This document shows positions 26,944-40,346 of a DNA stretch of 64,000 bases, piece by piece (position 1 is the stretch's first letter; every line of letters starts with the position of its first letter). Below the pieces are notes generated by a model that did no database searches, was not told the origin of the DNA, and was given only the letters and a program-made list of their open reading frames with translations. Source of the DNA: Glebionis coronaria (Eukaryota > Streptophyta > Magnoliopsida > Asterales > Asteraceae); contig CM046875.1 of NCBI GenBank assembly GCA_025667525.1, forward strand, positions 527,955,079-528,019,078. Reading direction: 5' to 3'. The translations under genes were made by a program, and so were the position numbers.

Positions 26944-29851
26944 ATGGCAATCACTAGACTCACTACCGACCCCAACAACGCGGCTGCTACCCAAAACATC
27001 ACTGCTGCCCAACTAAGGGAAATGATTGACCAGGGCATCGCAACTGCGATGGCTACCAGTAGAAACGGGGATGATAGTCTAAACTCCAACACCCGCAGGA
27101 ACAACCAGGCCACTAGAGGTTACTCTTACCCCGACTTTCTGAAATGTAAGCCTTCCTACTACAAGGGCAAAGAAGGAGTGGTGGAACTGATGCAGTGGTT
27201 TGAAAGGTTGGAAACGGTATTCCGCATCACCGACTGTGCATAAGAGAACAAAGTGAAGTTTTCCACCTGCACCCTACTTGAGACTGCCCTTACTTGGTGG
27301 AACTCTGTAGTTGCTACTCTTGGACACGACGCTGCCTATGCTCTCAACTGGACTGAACTAAAGGAGAGAATGACAGAGAAATACTGTCCAAGGGGAGAAA
27401 TGAAGAAACTTGAGATCGAATTGTGGGATCTCAGATGCAGGAACAATGACATCACCGCGTACAACCAAAGTTTCCAAGAGTTGACCCTAATGTGTACAAG
27501 AATGTTTGTGGAGGAGGAAGATAAGATTGAGAAGTATGTGGGTGGACTCCCAGACGTTATTCACGACAGTGTGCTCGCGTCTCGACCTACTACCGTCGAG
27601 AATGCCATTGAGTTCGCTACTGAACTGATCAACAAAAGAGTCCGTACCATATCCGAGAGGCAAACTGACAACAAGCGAAAGGCAGACGAGTATTTCCGCA
27701 GTCAACACCAGCAACATCCTAAGAAACAGAATGCTGGACAAGTTTACAGTGCTACCTCTGCAGGAGCTAACTCGTACGTAGGCGCCAAACCTTTGTGCTC
27801 AAAGTGCAACTATCATCATATTGTTGATAGCCCATGCCAGACCTGCTACAGATGTGGACAAGTGGGTCATTTTGCTAAAACCTGTCGAGGTAATGCTGTC
27901 ACTCAGGCCCGACCCACTCAAAACACTGGGAACTACCATAACAGGGGCGAATACAATGCCCGTGGGAACGGGAATGGACAACAGGGGAACCACAATGCTG
28001 CTGGAGGAAACAACAATGGACCCAAGAAGGGAGTTGTGTGCTATGAGTGTGGAGCACCAGGACACGTGAGACCAAGTTGCCCTAAGCGGGCCAACCAGAA
28101 CAAGAATAGTGGAGGAGCTTCGTCCAGAGTGTACGTGGTCGGTAATGCAAAAGCCAACCCCGATTCAAATGTCGTTACTGGTACGTTTCTACTAAACAAT
28201 CGTTATGCATCTGTTTTGTTTGATACTGGAGCAGACCGAAGTTTTATATCCACTGAATTTAGCCAAGTACTAGAAGTTATTCCTACAAGCTTAGATCACC
28301 GTTACTCCGTAGAATTAGCTGACGGTAAAACTGTAGATGCTGACACTATCATTAGAGGTTGTACCTTAAATCTTTCCAAACATCCGTTCAACATTGACCT
28401 TATTCCCGTAAACCTTGGTAGTTTTGATGTTATTATTGGCATGGACTGGTTAGCGAGATACCACGTAGTCATTGTTTGTGACGAAAAGATAGTCCGTATT
28501 CCTTGGGGAAACAAAACTTTAATCATTCAAGGAGACGGTAACACCGACCTCACTGGCACTAGACTTAGTGTTATCTCTTGTACAAAAGCTCAGAAATATT
28601 TTTTGAGAGGATGTCCTATCTTCTTGGCCCATATTTCTCAAACAGATGAAGAAGACAAGCCCGAGAAGAAGCAAATCAAGGACGTACCCATCGTCCGAGA
28701 TTTTCCGGAAGTCTTTCCTGATAAGTTGCCAGGCTTACCACCGACCCGACAAGTAGAATTTCAAATTGATTTGATTCCCGGAGCTGCACCTGTAGCTAAA
28801 GCTCCATACCGATTGGTACCATCAGAAATGAAAGAACTAGCTGAACAACTCCAAGAACTATCTGACAAAGGATTCATTCGACCCAGTTCCTCACCATGGG
28901 GAGCTCCTGTGTTATTTGTCAAAAAGAAAGACGGTTCTTTTCGAATGTGCATCGATTAAAGAGAGCTGAATAAGTTAACTGTGAAGAATCGTTATCCGCT
29001 TCCTCGCATTGACGACCTATTTGACCAACTGCAAGGGTCAAGTGTGTATTCCAAGATTGACTTGAGATCTAGATATCATCAACTACGAGTCAGGGAGGAA
29101 GATATTCTAAAAACGTCCTTTAGAACCCGTTACGGTCATTACGAATTCCAGGTTATGCCATTTGGGTTGACCAATGCACCAGCTATTTTCATGGACCTTA
29201 TGAACCGTGTGTGCAGACCCTACCTGGATAAATTCGTGATAGTCTTCATTGACGATATACTCATTTATTCTAAGGACGAACAAGAACACGGGGAACATCT
29301 TGCACAAGTACTAAAGGTACTCAAGGAGGAGCAGCTCTATGCTAAATTCTCCAAATGTGAATTCTAGATTCCTAGAGTGCAATTCCTCGGTCATGTCATC
29401 GATTGTGACGGTATTCACGTAGATCCAGCAAAGGTCGAATCTGTCAAAGATTGGGCATCTCCTAAATCACCGATAGAGATCTGCCAATTTCTAGGCCTTG
29501 TCGGGTACTACCGCAGATTCATTGAAGATTTTTCCAAGATAGCCAAGCCGATGACTAAACTCACACCGAAAGGAATAAAGTTCGATTGGGGAAAGAAGGA
29601 AGAATCAGATTTTCAACTGATCAAGCAGAAGTTGTGCAGTGCACCCATACTGGCCTTGCCTGAAGGCAACGATGATTTCGTTGTATACGGTGATGCCTCA
29701 CACAAGGGCTTAGGTGCAGTATTGATGCAGAGGATGAAAGTGATCGCCTATGCTTTAAGACAACTGAATAAGCATGAGAAGAATTACACCACTCACGATC
29801 TAGAACTTGGATCCGTAGTTTTTGCTCTCAAAATCTGGAGACATTACCTAT
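26944..29851 (+). pseudogene. gag-pol: E3 gag-PR-RT, 5' half of the chromoviral polyprotein
   Basis: A single reading frame from the ATG at 26944, broken by in-frame stops at 27241, 28957 and 29365 and then by the E2 insertion at 29851. Domains in order: retrotransposon gag (about residues 60-230); two zinc knuckles, CYRCGQVGHFAKTC near residue 301 and CYECGAPGHVRPSC near 366; retropepsin with DTGA near residue 425; reverse transcriptase from about residue 590 with the FIDD catalytic box near 767; then the connection and start of RNase H. The gag-pol layout without a frameshift, the iMet primer site and the chromodomain-like end downstream fit a Tekay/Del-like chromovirus. All breaks in this half are point stops; no frameshift is seen. 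Confidence 0.9.
29847..29851. repeat. target site duplication of E2, left copy (CCTAT)
   Basis: CCTAT precedes the left E2 LTR and recurs at 46236-46240. It lies inside the RNase H coding region of E3. Confidence 0.93.
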
Positions 29852-32800
29852 TGATTGTAGTAAATTACAACTCTTGTTTAGGAAAACAAAGAGCGTAAAT
29901 AGGGAAATAGTATTAAACAAATGATTTTAGGAAAAACCAAGTGTTAATGACCCAAAGGTGAAAGTTCCAAGTTCGTTTTCCAAGGAGGTATATGTGTGTG
30001 AAAAACTTGTTAAATGTTTGTGATTAATGATTGGTTTAGAAGGGGATGAGAAAAGAAGATGACGAAGACGTGAAAATAATACTACGACGACAAACGTAAA
30101 ACCGTAAAAACTACAAAAATAAAAATTAATTCTAAAAATTACCAAAAATTTACCAAAAATCAAAATTATTAAACTAAGAGTTTACCAATGATCAAAACTT
30201 TTTCAAACCTTTTAAATAATTAAATATTCAATTTTTAAATGCTAATTAAAGCCCTAAAAAACAAATAAATTATCAAAAAGCCCAAATAAAGATTTTTCAA
30301 TTGGTAAACCTCTAAAATGAACTAAAAAGATTAAAAACTATTTTTAGAAATTTTTAAACTAATAAAAAGTATTTAAAATGATTTAAAAACTATTAAAACT
30401 TAAAATAATTATAAAAATTAATCTAAAAGTGATAAAATTATTCTAAAAGTTGCTAAATTCCTATTTTAATGTATTAAAGCTAAGAAAAATGTAAAAAGTT
30501 GGAAAATGTGAAATTTGAAAAATAATAATAAAATAATATTAAAATAATATTAAAAATCCAAAAATTATAAAAAATTCTAAAAACTTGCAAACTAGTTTAT
30601 TTTAACATAAATAAACAGAAAAACAAAGTGAAATGACCAGAATACCCCTATTGGGCCCTCAAATGGGCCAAAACCAAAAACAGTCAACCCTTAATGGGCT
30701 TTTTAGCCCAAAAAGTCAAACTTGGCCCAATTGACTTGGAAAAGCCCTATCAGACTCAAAATTTAATTCTAAGAACAAAACTCTAAAGGCCCAAAAGCTG
30801 AATGTGAGCTTATCACAGCTTAATAAGCAAACAGCTTATTCTTATTGGGCTTTTTAGCCCATTAAGCAATAAGCTAATGCCATAAGCTCTAATTTGACAC
30901 ACAACCTTCTTTTGGGATGCTTATGAGATCTGTAAAAAGAAATTTTAAAAAAGCACACTCAATAAGCCAGAAATAAGCAAAGTAAAAATCTACAAAATGA
31001 CAAAATAGTCGTTTTTGAGAAATAAGGCACCTCAGGACTTGATTCAACTTGCAAAAGATCACAAATGGACTCAATAAGCCAAATCAATCAACAAAATTCC
31101 AATAAGAAAAACCAACAAGCCAGAATAAGCCAATAAGCACTTATGAAAAAGTCAATTAAGTTGGTTTTCTAGTCAAACCCTAAAGTCAACCCACCAAATG
31201 CTCCAGTATGAACAAATGGGTCAAATAATGAGCACCTATTACAAAATCCAAGTTGTTGCTGGTTAAAATAAGCTATTATAGCTTATTGATAAGCTGAACC
31301 CAATTTAACACTAGCAGTGGCAACCAGCAGGGGAAAGGAGTTCCCACTGCTTTGACTATTTGACTGAGCTTTTTAGAGAGTTCTAGTTGGATTCAATTGG
31401 AAAAAAGGGTACCCTTGTGATCAGTGAACCACAAGGAGTCAATAGCAACAAGAAAATCCAAATTTGGTTCACACAATAAGCCACAAATGATCAAACAGTT
31501 ACCAGATACCACACAGACATGAAAATAAGCAGTTATGCACTTAATAAGCAGATTTAGCAAGAATAAGCCAACCAAACTCAACAGGATGCATACACAAGCT
31601 ATATTAACTATGAATAAGCACAAATCAACTTATAACAAACACTGAATCAAAGCAAACAACAAGATCAAAGCACAAAAAGTTACTGATGAACAAGGTGCAT
31701 ATGCAGAAACTATTTTGCTGATCTATTTGACACTTGATCCAATTTCAGGCACTCAAATCTCTTCTCCTGGTGTAATTAACTAAGGTTTAGCACTTGTTAG
31801 CCCTAGCCTAAGCTTAGATCTAGGTGTCCTCAAAATCCTTGCCAATTTTACCAAGAATCCAAGATTTTATACCCTATTTTATGAATCTAGGTGTTTCAAA
31901 CCTTCAAACCTGCAAACAGATGAACAATAGCAACTAAATAACAGATACTAACACTTGCAAACACAATACCACAACTTAGCAAACCACAAATCCAAATCAT
32001 GCAGTTGATCCAAACACCCCTTAATCAACTACTTAACAAAGAAACTTGTGATTTCTACTAATAACCTACTGATTTTAATGATCAAAAACACTTACTAGAT
32101 AGCAACTAACAGAATCAAACTCAAAAATCACCAGCACAAACACAAGAACACAAAATCAAAGCACCAAATCCAAAACAGGCAGTAACATGAAATTTTGAGA
32201 GGAATCTTAACAAGAGGTTATACCTGCCCTCCACAACATCCTAGGAGGGCCAGCTATGCTCCTTGGACCTTGTTCAACAACTAGAACAAGACCAAGGTAC
32301 TTCAAAGAAGATGATCAAAGCCTGCTGATGTTCAAAGTAGAACAAGGCTTTGATTATCAAATGTCTTCAACACAAAACAGCAAACAACTCAACCAAAGTC
32401 TTAGAACTCTTCCCAGGCTTGGTGTCAACAAGCTTGAAGGAGCTCAAGGCTTATGGCTAAGGGTTAGTACACAACAATAAGCAAAAATCAGAAACTAGGA
32501 TTTCAAGGTTTTTGAACCTTGAAAACCTTATGAACCAAGACGTGCCTTAACCACAAGATTAAGGAAGGTCTTAACAATCAAATGGAACTCAGATTTAGGC
32601 TATTCTAACACCAACTTTTAATCAAATCAAAAAGAGAATTCAAAATTTTCAGAAATTCAAATTTTATTAACTTAAAAAGGAATTACAAAGATTGATAGCC
32701 TAAAACTAGAACAAAGGGACTCTCACATGTTGAGGTCTCCTTTTATAGGCAAATGCCTGGCTACACTATTCACAAACCCTAGAAGTGAATTCTCTAAAAT

Positions 32801-33803
32801 GCCCTTGAGCTCTTGAGGCAGTTTGTTGTTGATGAGCTGTCCAAATTGATCCAAGACGTTCATTTTAGCTTTGTGATCAAGCAAAGAGTGTCAGCTGTTG
32901 ATTTTGCCACATAGGATTACTTGGAGGCTAAGTTGTGTTTTGATTGGGTGACGTGTTGAATGGTGGGGTCCTTTGGGTAATGGGATTGAGGGTTTTGTGT
33001 GTGGGATGTGTTTCTGCACATGTGAATCACACAAGTGCCAGGGTAATTGCAATTAACCCTTTGTTTTAAGTGGGGTAAAATCTGGGTGGGTAAAAGTGAA
33101 TAGTTGAGTGTTTGACCATTTTTGGTGGAATGGTAAAGTGTTTGGCGCAATTTCCTTTTGAATGTTTCAATTGCCCATGTTTAACCCTTGTGTTTTCAGA
33201 AAACATGTATTAAACGTTTTTCAGCCTAAAAACTCATATCCCTTTGTTAAATAGTTTCACACTTTGGCAGTTTTGGCACAAAACTTTCCAACAAGGTTTA
33301 CAAGGGTTGTTTTTGCCATTTTGAGATATTTCAAGGGCTGAATTTGGATATTCTTGATCTTTAAAGGTCTTCAATGTATCTTTGGCTTCATGAGAGACCA
33401 TAATTGACAATTTGGAATTGTTGAGGGACTAAACTTGCCATTTCTTCAAAGTAGAAGGACCATTTGTGTAATTTTGACAAACTTAAGGGACCAAACTTGT
33501 AATTATGAATATACAAGGGTTTTAAGTGTCATTTCTTCATTCATTGAGGATCAATATTGCATATCTTCAAGTCTTCAAGGGTATTTGTTGAATATTCCAT
33601 GAATTAGGGCCCGGTTCTTTGTACGGCTTCGTTTCTCGTGTCCGTTTTTCCTTGTATCTTGTGATCTTTTGTATTTTTCACGATATCCATACCTAAAATA
33701 CACAAGTAAATAAACACAAGCATATATATGGTATTTTATGACATTTTTATGCATTTAAAGCCCGAAAAGAACGATGAGATCATGTATAAATGCCATCTCA
33801 TCA
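29852..33803 (-). repeat. E2 3' LTR (left on + strand)
   Basis: In sense it starts TGATGAGATGGC at 33803 and ends CTACAATCA at 29852. A probable TATA box (CTATAAAAGG on the - strand) lies near 32735-32744, giving a U3 of about 1.06 kb and an R-U5 of about 2.9 kb. U5 is very AT-rich with many GCTTATT phrases in sense and two GGGCT-TTTT-AGCCC hairpins (30696-30709 and 30847-30860). The short open frames inside it are not supported as genes. Confidence 0.93.
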
Positions 33804-33815
33804 CTCCCCCATACT
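33804..33815 (-). promoter_or_regulatory. E2 polypurine tract
   Basis: On the - strand AGTATGGGGGAG directly precedes the LTR start TGATGAG. A second tract, TAGTATGGGGGGTG, lies at about 35536-35549 beside the conserved hairpin. Confidence 0.8.
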
Positions 33816-35554
33816 AAGCCATTGCCGTACCCTCACGCAATGCTAGAATAAAGTATCTAAGCATCACCAAAATTCAATTTTATTAACCTTTATTGAAGAG
33901 TAAAAGACTTGCAACATACTACGAAGATGTGTAAAGACATAATGTATGATTTTCATCACGAAAGTGACTTTTAGGGTCAAAGAATAGAAGCAAGCAAATG
34001 TCCCTTAGAGTAAACTTCGTCATCCTTGATTGTCATATATTCCATGCCAAGTGCAAAAACGAGATCATTGTTGGTACAAGTCACAATGCTAACACTACTC
34101 ATACGTCCAAATTGTGTAATACTTTTTCTCCCCGCAATCCTAGTTATTATAAGAAGAAATGGGTTACTAGCATTTTTTAACTATTTGTCATGGATCACAA
34201 GTGATTCATATTGACTTATTTGAGTAGTTATTAGTCCGAAAGCAAAGTAGCACGATTTAATCGATAGTTAGCCGAAGGACAAAATCTTTTAAAACGGCTT
34301 CTCGTGTATCTCCTTAAGTTCATATCTTGGCATAACTCGTTTCACGATTTGAGACCTTTCTCGGACCGATATTTGGCATGTACTTCATACTTCAAATCTT
34401 GGGAAGACATTCTTGAAATTATGGTCTTCTCTTCATATATTTGGAATTTCTTCACTTGACGTTTTTGAGAGATTCTTCATATTTGGACCACGACTTCATC
34501 ATTTTTCTTCAATCTTTACTTTGGATTTTGATATACAACGATCCGCCTCCTTTTCGGACTTGGATATATTTATCCTCATACCTTGTAAGGGTCTTTTCGG
34601 ATAGACTTTCTCCATGATCTTTAGGGGAGTAATTGTTTTTCGTCGTGTGTCTCGATCCTTCATATTGATTTAGGAATAATGATACTTCACATCATCTTGG
34701 ATCTTTAGAAAAAATAGAGCTCCTCATGCCTTGTTAGGGCCTTTTTGGATGATCGCCAATCTTCGCGTCCCGCTTCAATAAGTTATGCCTTGGCTATGAA
34801 CTCTATTCAACCCCGAGCAACTTTTAAACGATCTTGCGCTAGAGGCGAAGTAACCTTTCAAATCGTATGACCTTACTTATTGCAATTATGATTTATTCCT
34901 AATGCATTGATCTTATGGGAAGAAAAAGCCACAATTAAAAACATATGAGTTTTTGAAAGAATATTTTCATGTTCTACATTTAACATGATCACTTGTCTAA
35001 CTCTATCATTTCTCATTCTTCACTATATAAAGACCTCTAACTAATGAGACTCGTGAATACTTAGCCATGCAAGTCATAATTAAGCCACATTTGGATTAGC
35101 TTTCATTAAGACTATATCAAATCAAAGTTTTGGGTTTTCAAGCCACTTATAGGATCTTGCACTTTCTTGGACTTTTTCAAGTTTAGAGAATGCATTTTAT
35201 AGTTCCCTTGATAAGTGACTTTCTAGGATCAATTATAGGAACTTGCGAAAATTTCTTGTTCTTAACCCGAATGAGCTAAGACTTTCGCGTTTTAAAGCTC
35301 CCTATATAAAAGTCTAGCAAAACTTGAATTGAGCGGGTTAAAGAATGTAAATGGCTCCAAATGCCAATCAAGTCAAAAATTAACTCTTATTCTACCCATC
35401 GGAAAATATACATTCGTGTCTTAAAAACACTTATGAAAACTAGGAAAAATTTTAAAATTTGGCCATTTTTAGCCTTATAGCAACAAAACATTGAAAGTTG
35501 GAAAGCGTGAGGGCGTAGCAAAGCAAGTATCTATTCACCCCCCATACTAAAAGT

Positions 35555-35574
35555 AAACATTGTCCTCAATGTTT
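35555..35574 (-). other. conserved Athila 3' UTR hairpin 2 (E2 copy)
   Basis: Perfect 8-bp stem AAACATTG/CAATGTTT with a 4-base loop, identical to E1 and E4, beside a polypurine tract. Confidence 0.75.
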
Positions 35575-35935
35575 CGAGTCTAAAGGTGGAGCACCCCAAT
35601 ACTAGAGACGAAGAATCGAATGCTTAAGATCTAGCATGGAAAGGGTGATCAATCAATATATCTAAAGCCGTTTATTAAGTATGCTAAAAGATAATTGTTA
35701 GAACAATAAAGGATATGTCATGGATTCGTGAAAAACTTCTTCAAGCAAACGATGGAGGCTCACGTAAACGAACACGAGAGTCTTCAATCGTAGATGATGA
35801 TGATGATTTAGATAACACAATCACAAACAACCACGAGACAACGAGTTGAAAGGGTACAAGTCCCCTTATTAGTGAATAGTAAGCATAAAAGATAAGCATG
35901 GGATCTCCCCCACGAGGCACCTCATTTTTGATTAC

Positions 35936-35955
35936 CGAGTCATGAGCTCGACTCG
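35936..35955 (-). other. conserved Athila 3' UTR hairpin 1 (E2 copy)
   Basis: CGAGTC, 8-base loop, GACTCG, starting about a dozen bases after the integrase stop. Confidence 0.7.
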
Positions 35956-35967
35956 ATCCCCTCAATG

Positions 35968-37521
35968 CTAATTATCATTGGGGAAGGTGACTTGGTCGAG
36001 GGCAACCATTGAAGGAATTTCCCCACCAAAGTAGTGCTTAAGCCTATGTCCATTCACCTTGAAATTAGGACCATCATCTTGAGCTAGCTCGATGGTCCCA
36101 TATGGAAATACTTGTGTAATGGTGAACGGACCCGACCAACGAGATTTCAATTTCCCGGAAAATATCTTAAGTCGAGAGTTAAAAAGTAACACTTGATCAC
36201 CAACGTTAAAAACCCGGTTTTTAATCTTTGAATCATGAAACTTTTTAGTCTTTTCTTTAAAAATTAATGAATTTTCATAAGCATTATCTCTCAATTCATC
36301 CAATTCATTCAATTGTATTTTCAGGTGATCTCCCGCGGTCTTCAAGTCAAAGTTTGCATGCTTAAGGGCCCAATATGCCTTGTGCTCCAACTCAATGGGC
36401 AAATGACAATTCTTCCTATAGACTAACTTATAAGGAGTGCAACCGATAGGTGTCTTATAAGCGGTCCTAAAGGCCCATAAAGCGTCATCGAGTTTGTCGG
36501 ACCATGAAGCACGGTTTTCTCCAATTGACCTCTCTAAAATCCTCTTCAAAGCTCGGTTCGAAACCTCGACTTGCCCACTCGTTTGCGGGTGATAAGCCGT
36601 AGAAACACGATGAGTGACTCCATATTTCTTTAGAACCTTTTCAAATTGGTCATTACAAAAATGGGTTCCACGATCGCTTATAATAGCACGAGGGGTTCCG
36701 AACCGAGAGAATAGTTGCTTCAAAAATTTCACTACCACACGAGCATCATTAGTAGGCAAAGCCTTAGCTTCCACCCACTTAGAAAGGTAGTCCACCGCGA
36801 CGAGGATATATTTGTTTCCATGAGACAATGGGAACGGCCCCATAAAGTCTATTCCCCATATGTCGAAAATCTCACACACTTGAATTATGTTTTGCGGCAT
36901 TTCATCATGTTGAGACGATTTTCCTTGACGTTGGCACGAATCACACGACTTTACAAGTGCGTGTGCATCACGATAGATAGAAGGCCAAAAGAAACCGGCA
37001 TCGAACACTTTCTTAGCCGTGAGATTAGCACCGTGGTGACCACCCGTGGGTCCCTCGTGACAAGCTCTAAGGATATTAGAAGCTTCGGCACCAAAAACAT
37101 AACGTCGAACGAGTTGATCCGCACAACTCCGAAAGAGATAAGGGTCGTCCCAAAAATAGAACTTGACGTCACGAAAGAATTTTCGTTTTTGTTGTGTCGT
37201 CATACCCTTGATTATGAAATTGCCCGCATGGTAATTTGCAATGTCGGCAAACCATGGGGTGGTGTCTTTAGAATTCACTACACCGAGAGTCTCGAGAGGA
37301 AATGTTTCGGTGATTTCCTTATTCTCAAAAACATCTTTGTGAGGATCTTCTAGACGAGAGAGCTGATCAGCCGCTAGATTCTCGGCTCCTTTTTTGTCAA
37401 GTACGGTGACATCAAATTCTTGAAGGAGGAGCATCCAACGAAGCAATCTCGGCTTAGCTAAGAGATACTTGATAGCCGAATGGTCGGTATACATGATGCT
37501 TTTAGTCAAGACGAGATAAGG
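35968..37521 (-). pseudogene. pol: E2 RNase H (C-terminal end) and integrase
   Basis: A 513-residue open stretch following an in-frame stop near 37510-37521. It opens with the end of RNase H ([25 protein letters not shown]), then integrase: an HHCC zinc domain ([10 protein letters not shown] ... CDSCQRQGK) near residues 155-200, the DDE core with [10 protein letters not shown], the second Asp in SDRGTHF near 280, and the Glu in the [13 protein letters not shown] region near 310. A C-terminal DNA-binding region ends in [11 protein letters not shown]. No chromodomain is present, as expected for Athila. The catalytic residues appear intact, but translation is blocked by upstream stops. Confidence 0.88.
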
Positions 37522-38961
37522 TCAGAATTTCTCAAAAGCATAGACCACGGCAAGGAATTCCTTTTCCGTTGTGGTGTACTTTATTTGAGCCTCGGTCATC
37601 ATCTTACTAGCATAGTGGATAGGACGGAAATGTTTGTCATAACGTTGCCCTAAGACGGCCCCTATAGCATAATCACTTGCATCGCACATGATTTCAAAGG
37701 GTAATTCCCAATTAGGAGCAACAAGAATGGGAGCTTCGGTAAGTTTCCTTTTGAGAGTTTCGAAAGCTCTAACACAATCCTCATTAAAGTTAAAAGGAGC
37801 ATCCTTCTCGAGAAGGTGTGTCATAGGTCGAGAGATTTTCGAAAAGTCCTTGATGAAACGACGATAAAAGCCCGCGTGGCCTAGGAAACTCCTAACTCCC
37901 TTAACGGTTTTGGGATGAGGTAACTTGGCGATGACGTCTACCTTAGCTTTATCGACCTCAATCCCCGCTTTCGACACCTTATGTCCTAAGACGATACCTT
38001 GTTTACACATAAAATGACATTTTTCCCAATTAAGCACAAGATTGGTTTCTTCACAACGTTTTAACATTTGCTCGAGATTAGATAAACACGACATGAACGA
38101 ATTGCCAAACACCGAGAAGTCATCCATAAACACTTCCATTGACTTCTCGATCATATCGTGAAAAATCGCCATCATACACCGTTGAAACGTACCTGGTGCA
38201 TTACAAAGTCCGAAAGGCATCCTACGATAAGCGAACGTTTCATAAGGACACGTAAATGTAGTCTTCTCTTGATCACGAGGGTCGATAGGGATTTGAAAGT
38301 AACCGGAAAAACCATCTAAAAAGCAATAGAATTCATTTCCCGCAAGTCGCTCCAACATTTGATCCATGAAGGGCAAAGGAAAGTGGTCTTTACGAGTGGC
38401 GTCATTTAACTTTCAGTAGTCAATACACACCCTCCAACCGGTCATAACACGAGTGGGAATTAACTCGTTGTTTTCATTAGGCACAACGGTCATTCCTCCC
38501 TTTTTAGGGACACAATGGATTGGGCTCACCCATGGGCTATCGGATATAGGATAAATCATTCCCGCGTCAAGGAGTTTAAGGACCTCCTTTTTAATGACAT
38601 CGTGAATTTTGGGATTCACCCTTCTTTGACTTTGAATTGCGGGTTTGTAGTCCTCCTCCATTAAAATCTTGTGAGTACAAAATTTTGGGTCAATACCCTT
38701 AATGTCGGATATTTTCCACGCAATTGCCCCTTTATGAGCCTTAAGAACTTTCAAGAGCTCGGTTTTTTCATCATTAGCAAGACCTTTTGCAATAATAACC
38801 GGCAACTTGTCATCACCTTCCAAGAATGCGTATTCAAGGTGAGAAGGAAGATCTTTCAATTCAAGGATAGGTGGTTCCTCGATTGAAGATTTTGGTTCAA
38901 CACTCATAACTTCCATCGGCGGAAGAAATGGTGGAATAGAAGTATCATCACTAATCAACAC
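37522..38961 (-). pseudogene. pol: E2 reverse transcriptase and start of RNase H
   Basis: Two open pieces in one frame (38413-38961 and 37522-38376), separated by a single stop where the family has an Arg codon; TGA in place of CGA fits a C to T change. The catalytic box reads FMDDF, and the fingers/palm motifs RMPFGLCNAPGTFQRCM and GHKVSKAGIEVD are present. The RNase H start carries CDASDYAIGAVLGQR. A frameshift separates it from the protease frame upstream (38961/38985). Confidence 0.88.
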
Positions 38962-38984
38962 CTCATCTTCATTGTCGATTTCAT

Positions 38985-40346
38985 TTAAAGTGAGATCGCC
39001 TTTGGTGTAGAATTAGCAAGAATCGGATCCAAAATAGTGGGATTGCCACTTGACGAGCTATCGGAAAAACCTAACACTTCTTGTGAAAACTCATCGCAAA
39101 CCACATCAACGATGTCAATGTGATTGATGGTAGCGATTGCATAAACATGAGAAGGTTTCGAGTTTTGAGTAGCGTTTATAACAAGTTCCTCTTCGTTGAA
39201 TCTCAAAGTGATAGTTCTCGCATGAACATCGATAAGCGATCTCGAAGTGTCTAAAAATGGACGACCTAAAATTAGAGGAACTTGAGGATCCGCGGGGATG
39301 TCAACTACTATAAAATCAACGGGATAGTAGAACTTCCCCACTTTCACGAAAACATCTTCGGCTACTCCACATGCTAAAATCGTAGAATGATCGGCCATCT
39401 CGATAGACATGTTCGAAGGAATAAGAGCCGGAAGCGAAAGCAATTTCCAAATGGAAAATGGCATCAAATTAATGCTCGCACCAAGATCGGCCAAGGCGAG
39501 GCATTCTTTCATATCTTGTATGTCACAAGGAATGAGAAACTTTCCGGGGTCACCAACTTTTTCCGGTATGCGGTTAAGATAAACCGAAGAACAATTAGCA
39601 AGCTTTGAAAGCTTTTCCTTATCGCTCATCATACTTTTAAAAGTGGAAGCGAAACGAGGCATATATAACAACGCGTCGGCTAAACTCACATCAAAATGCA
39701 CTTGTTGGAACATTTTTATAAAAAGCTCGATTTGTTGTTTGTTACGTTCTTGCATTTTCTCTTTGTTTCGTCTCGAAGGGTAGTGTAAAGGTGGTGTGGG
39801 TTGGTCATTAGGAAACGGCCTTGGAAACTCGGGTTCCACAATTGGTATTGGTTCAACCGTAGGTGTGGTTTGAGCAGTACTTCGTGGGATTGTAATATGC
39901 TCCTTTTCTACCATCACCTCGGGTTCTTTCTAGATTTCCTTCTCTGTAGAAGTACTTGGACGAGAGATTGGTTCCTTGAAAGTTTTACCACTTCGTGTAG
40001 TAATAACCTTCATTTCTCCCTTCGGGTTTGCAATGGTATCACTAGGAAGACCACCCGAGGAAGAGGGTTTACACATGATTGCTTCAAACATCTTAGCCAT
40101 TCGGTCCTCAAATTTTGATTGCCTAGCATCCGCTTTTAATAACTCTTGCTTAATCTCATGTTGTCCTAATTCCATCTTTTGTTGGTTTTGTTGAAGACGT
40201 TGGCCATTTCCTTCCATTTTATTTGCATGAGTTTTAAGTTCATTAGCAAGTTCATTTTTAAGCTCGTTTTTCAACTCGGATCTTAAGCTAATCATCTCAC
40301 GTTGCATGTTATCAAATTTAGCATCATTTGCTTTAGCATAATCCAA
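38985..40346 (-). pseudogene. E2 gag C-terminus and protease
   Basis: One frame with a stop near 39930 (TAG, likely from CAG). The upstream piece (39930-40346) has a charged, probably helical segment rich in repeated KNEL units, MEGNGQRLQQNQQK, then a basic tail. The downstream piece (38985-39917) contains the retropepsin: ADLGASINLMP near residue 148, the flap region and ILGRPFLDTSRSLIDV. A frameshift near 40400-40570 separates it from gag proper. Confidence 0.85.

Larger units (their letters stand above)
33816..35967 (-). mobile_element. E2 3' non-coding region
   Basis: About 2.15 kb between integrase and the 3' LTR without a supportable gene. It carries both conserved Athila hairpins and an internal polypurine tract. 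A 74-residue frame at 35741-35965 has a hydrophobic stretch but overlaps hairpin 1 and is not open in E4, so I do not call it an envelope-like gene. A small frame at 34413-34604 (+) is also unsupported. Confidence 0.65.

Noticed and set aside
32256..32480. 74-codon frame in the E2 left LTR with a near-identical copy at 44687-44911
   Set aside because: Its conservation only reflects the LTR pair; it is antisense to the element and has no recognisable domain.
35741..35965. 74-residue frame with a hydrophobic stretch after E2 integrase, possible envelope-like gene
   Set aside because: Too short, overlaps the conserved hairpin, not open in E4 or E1, and no signal peptide or cleavage pattern is seen.
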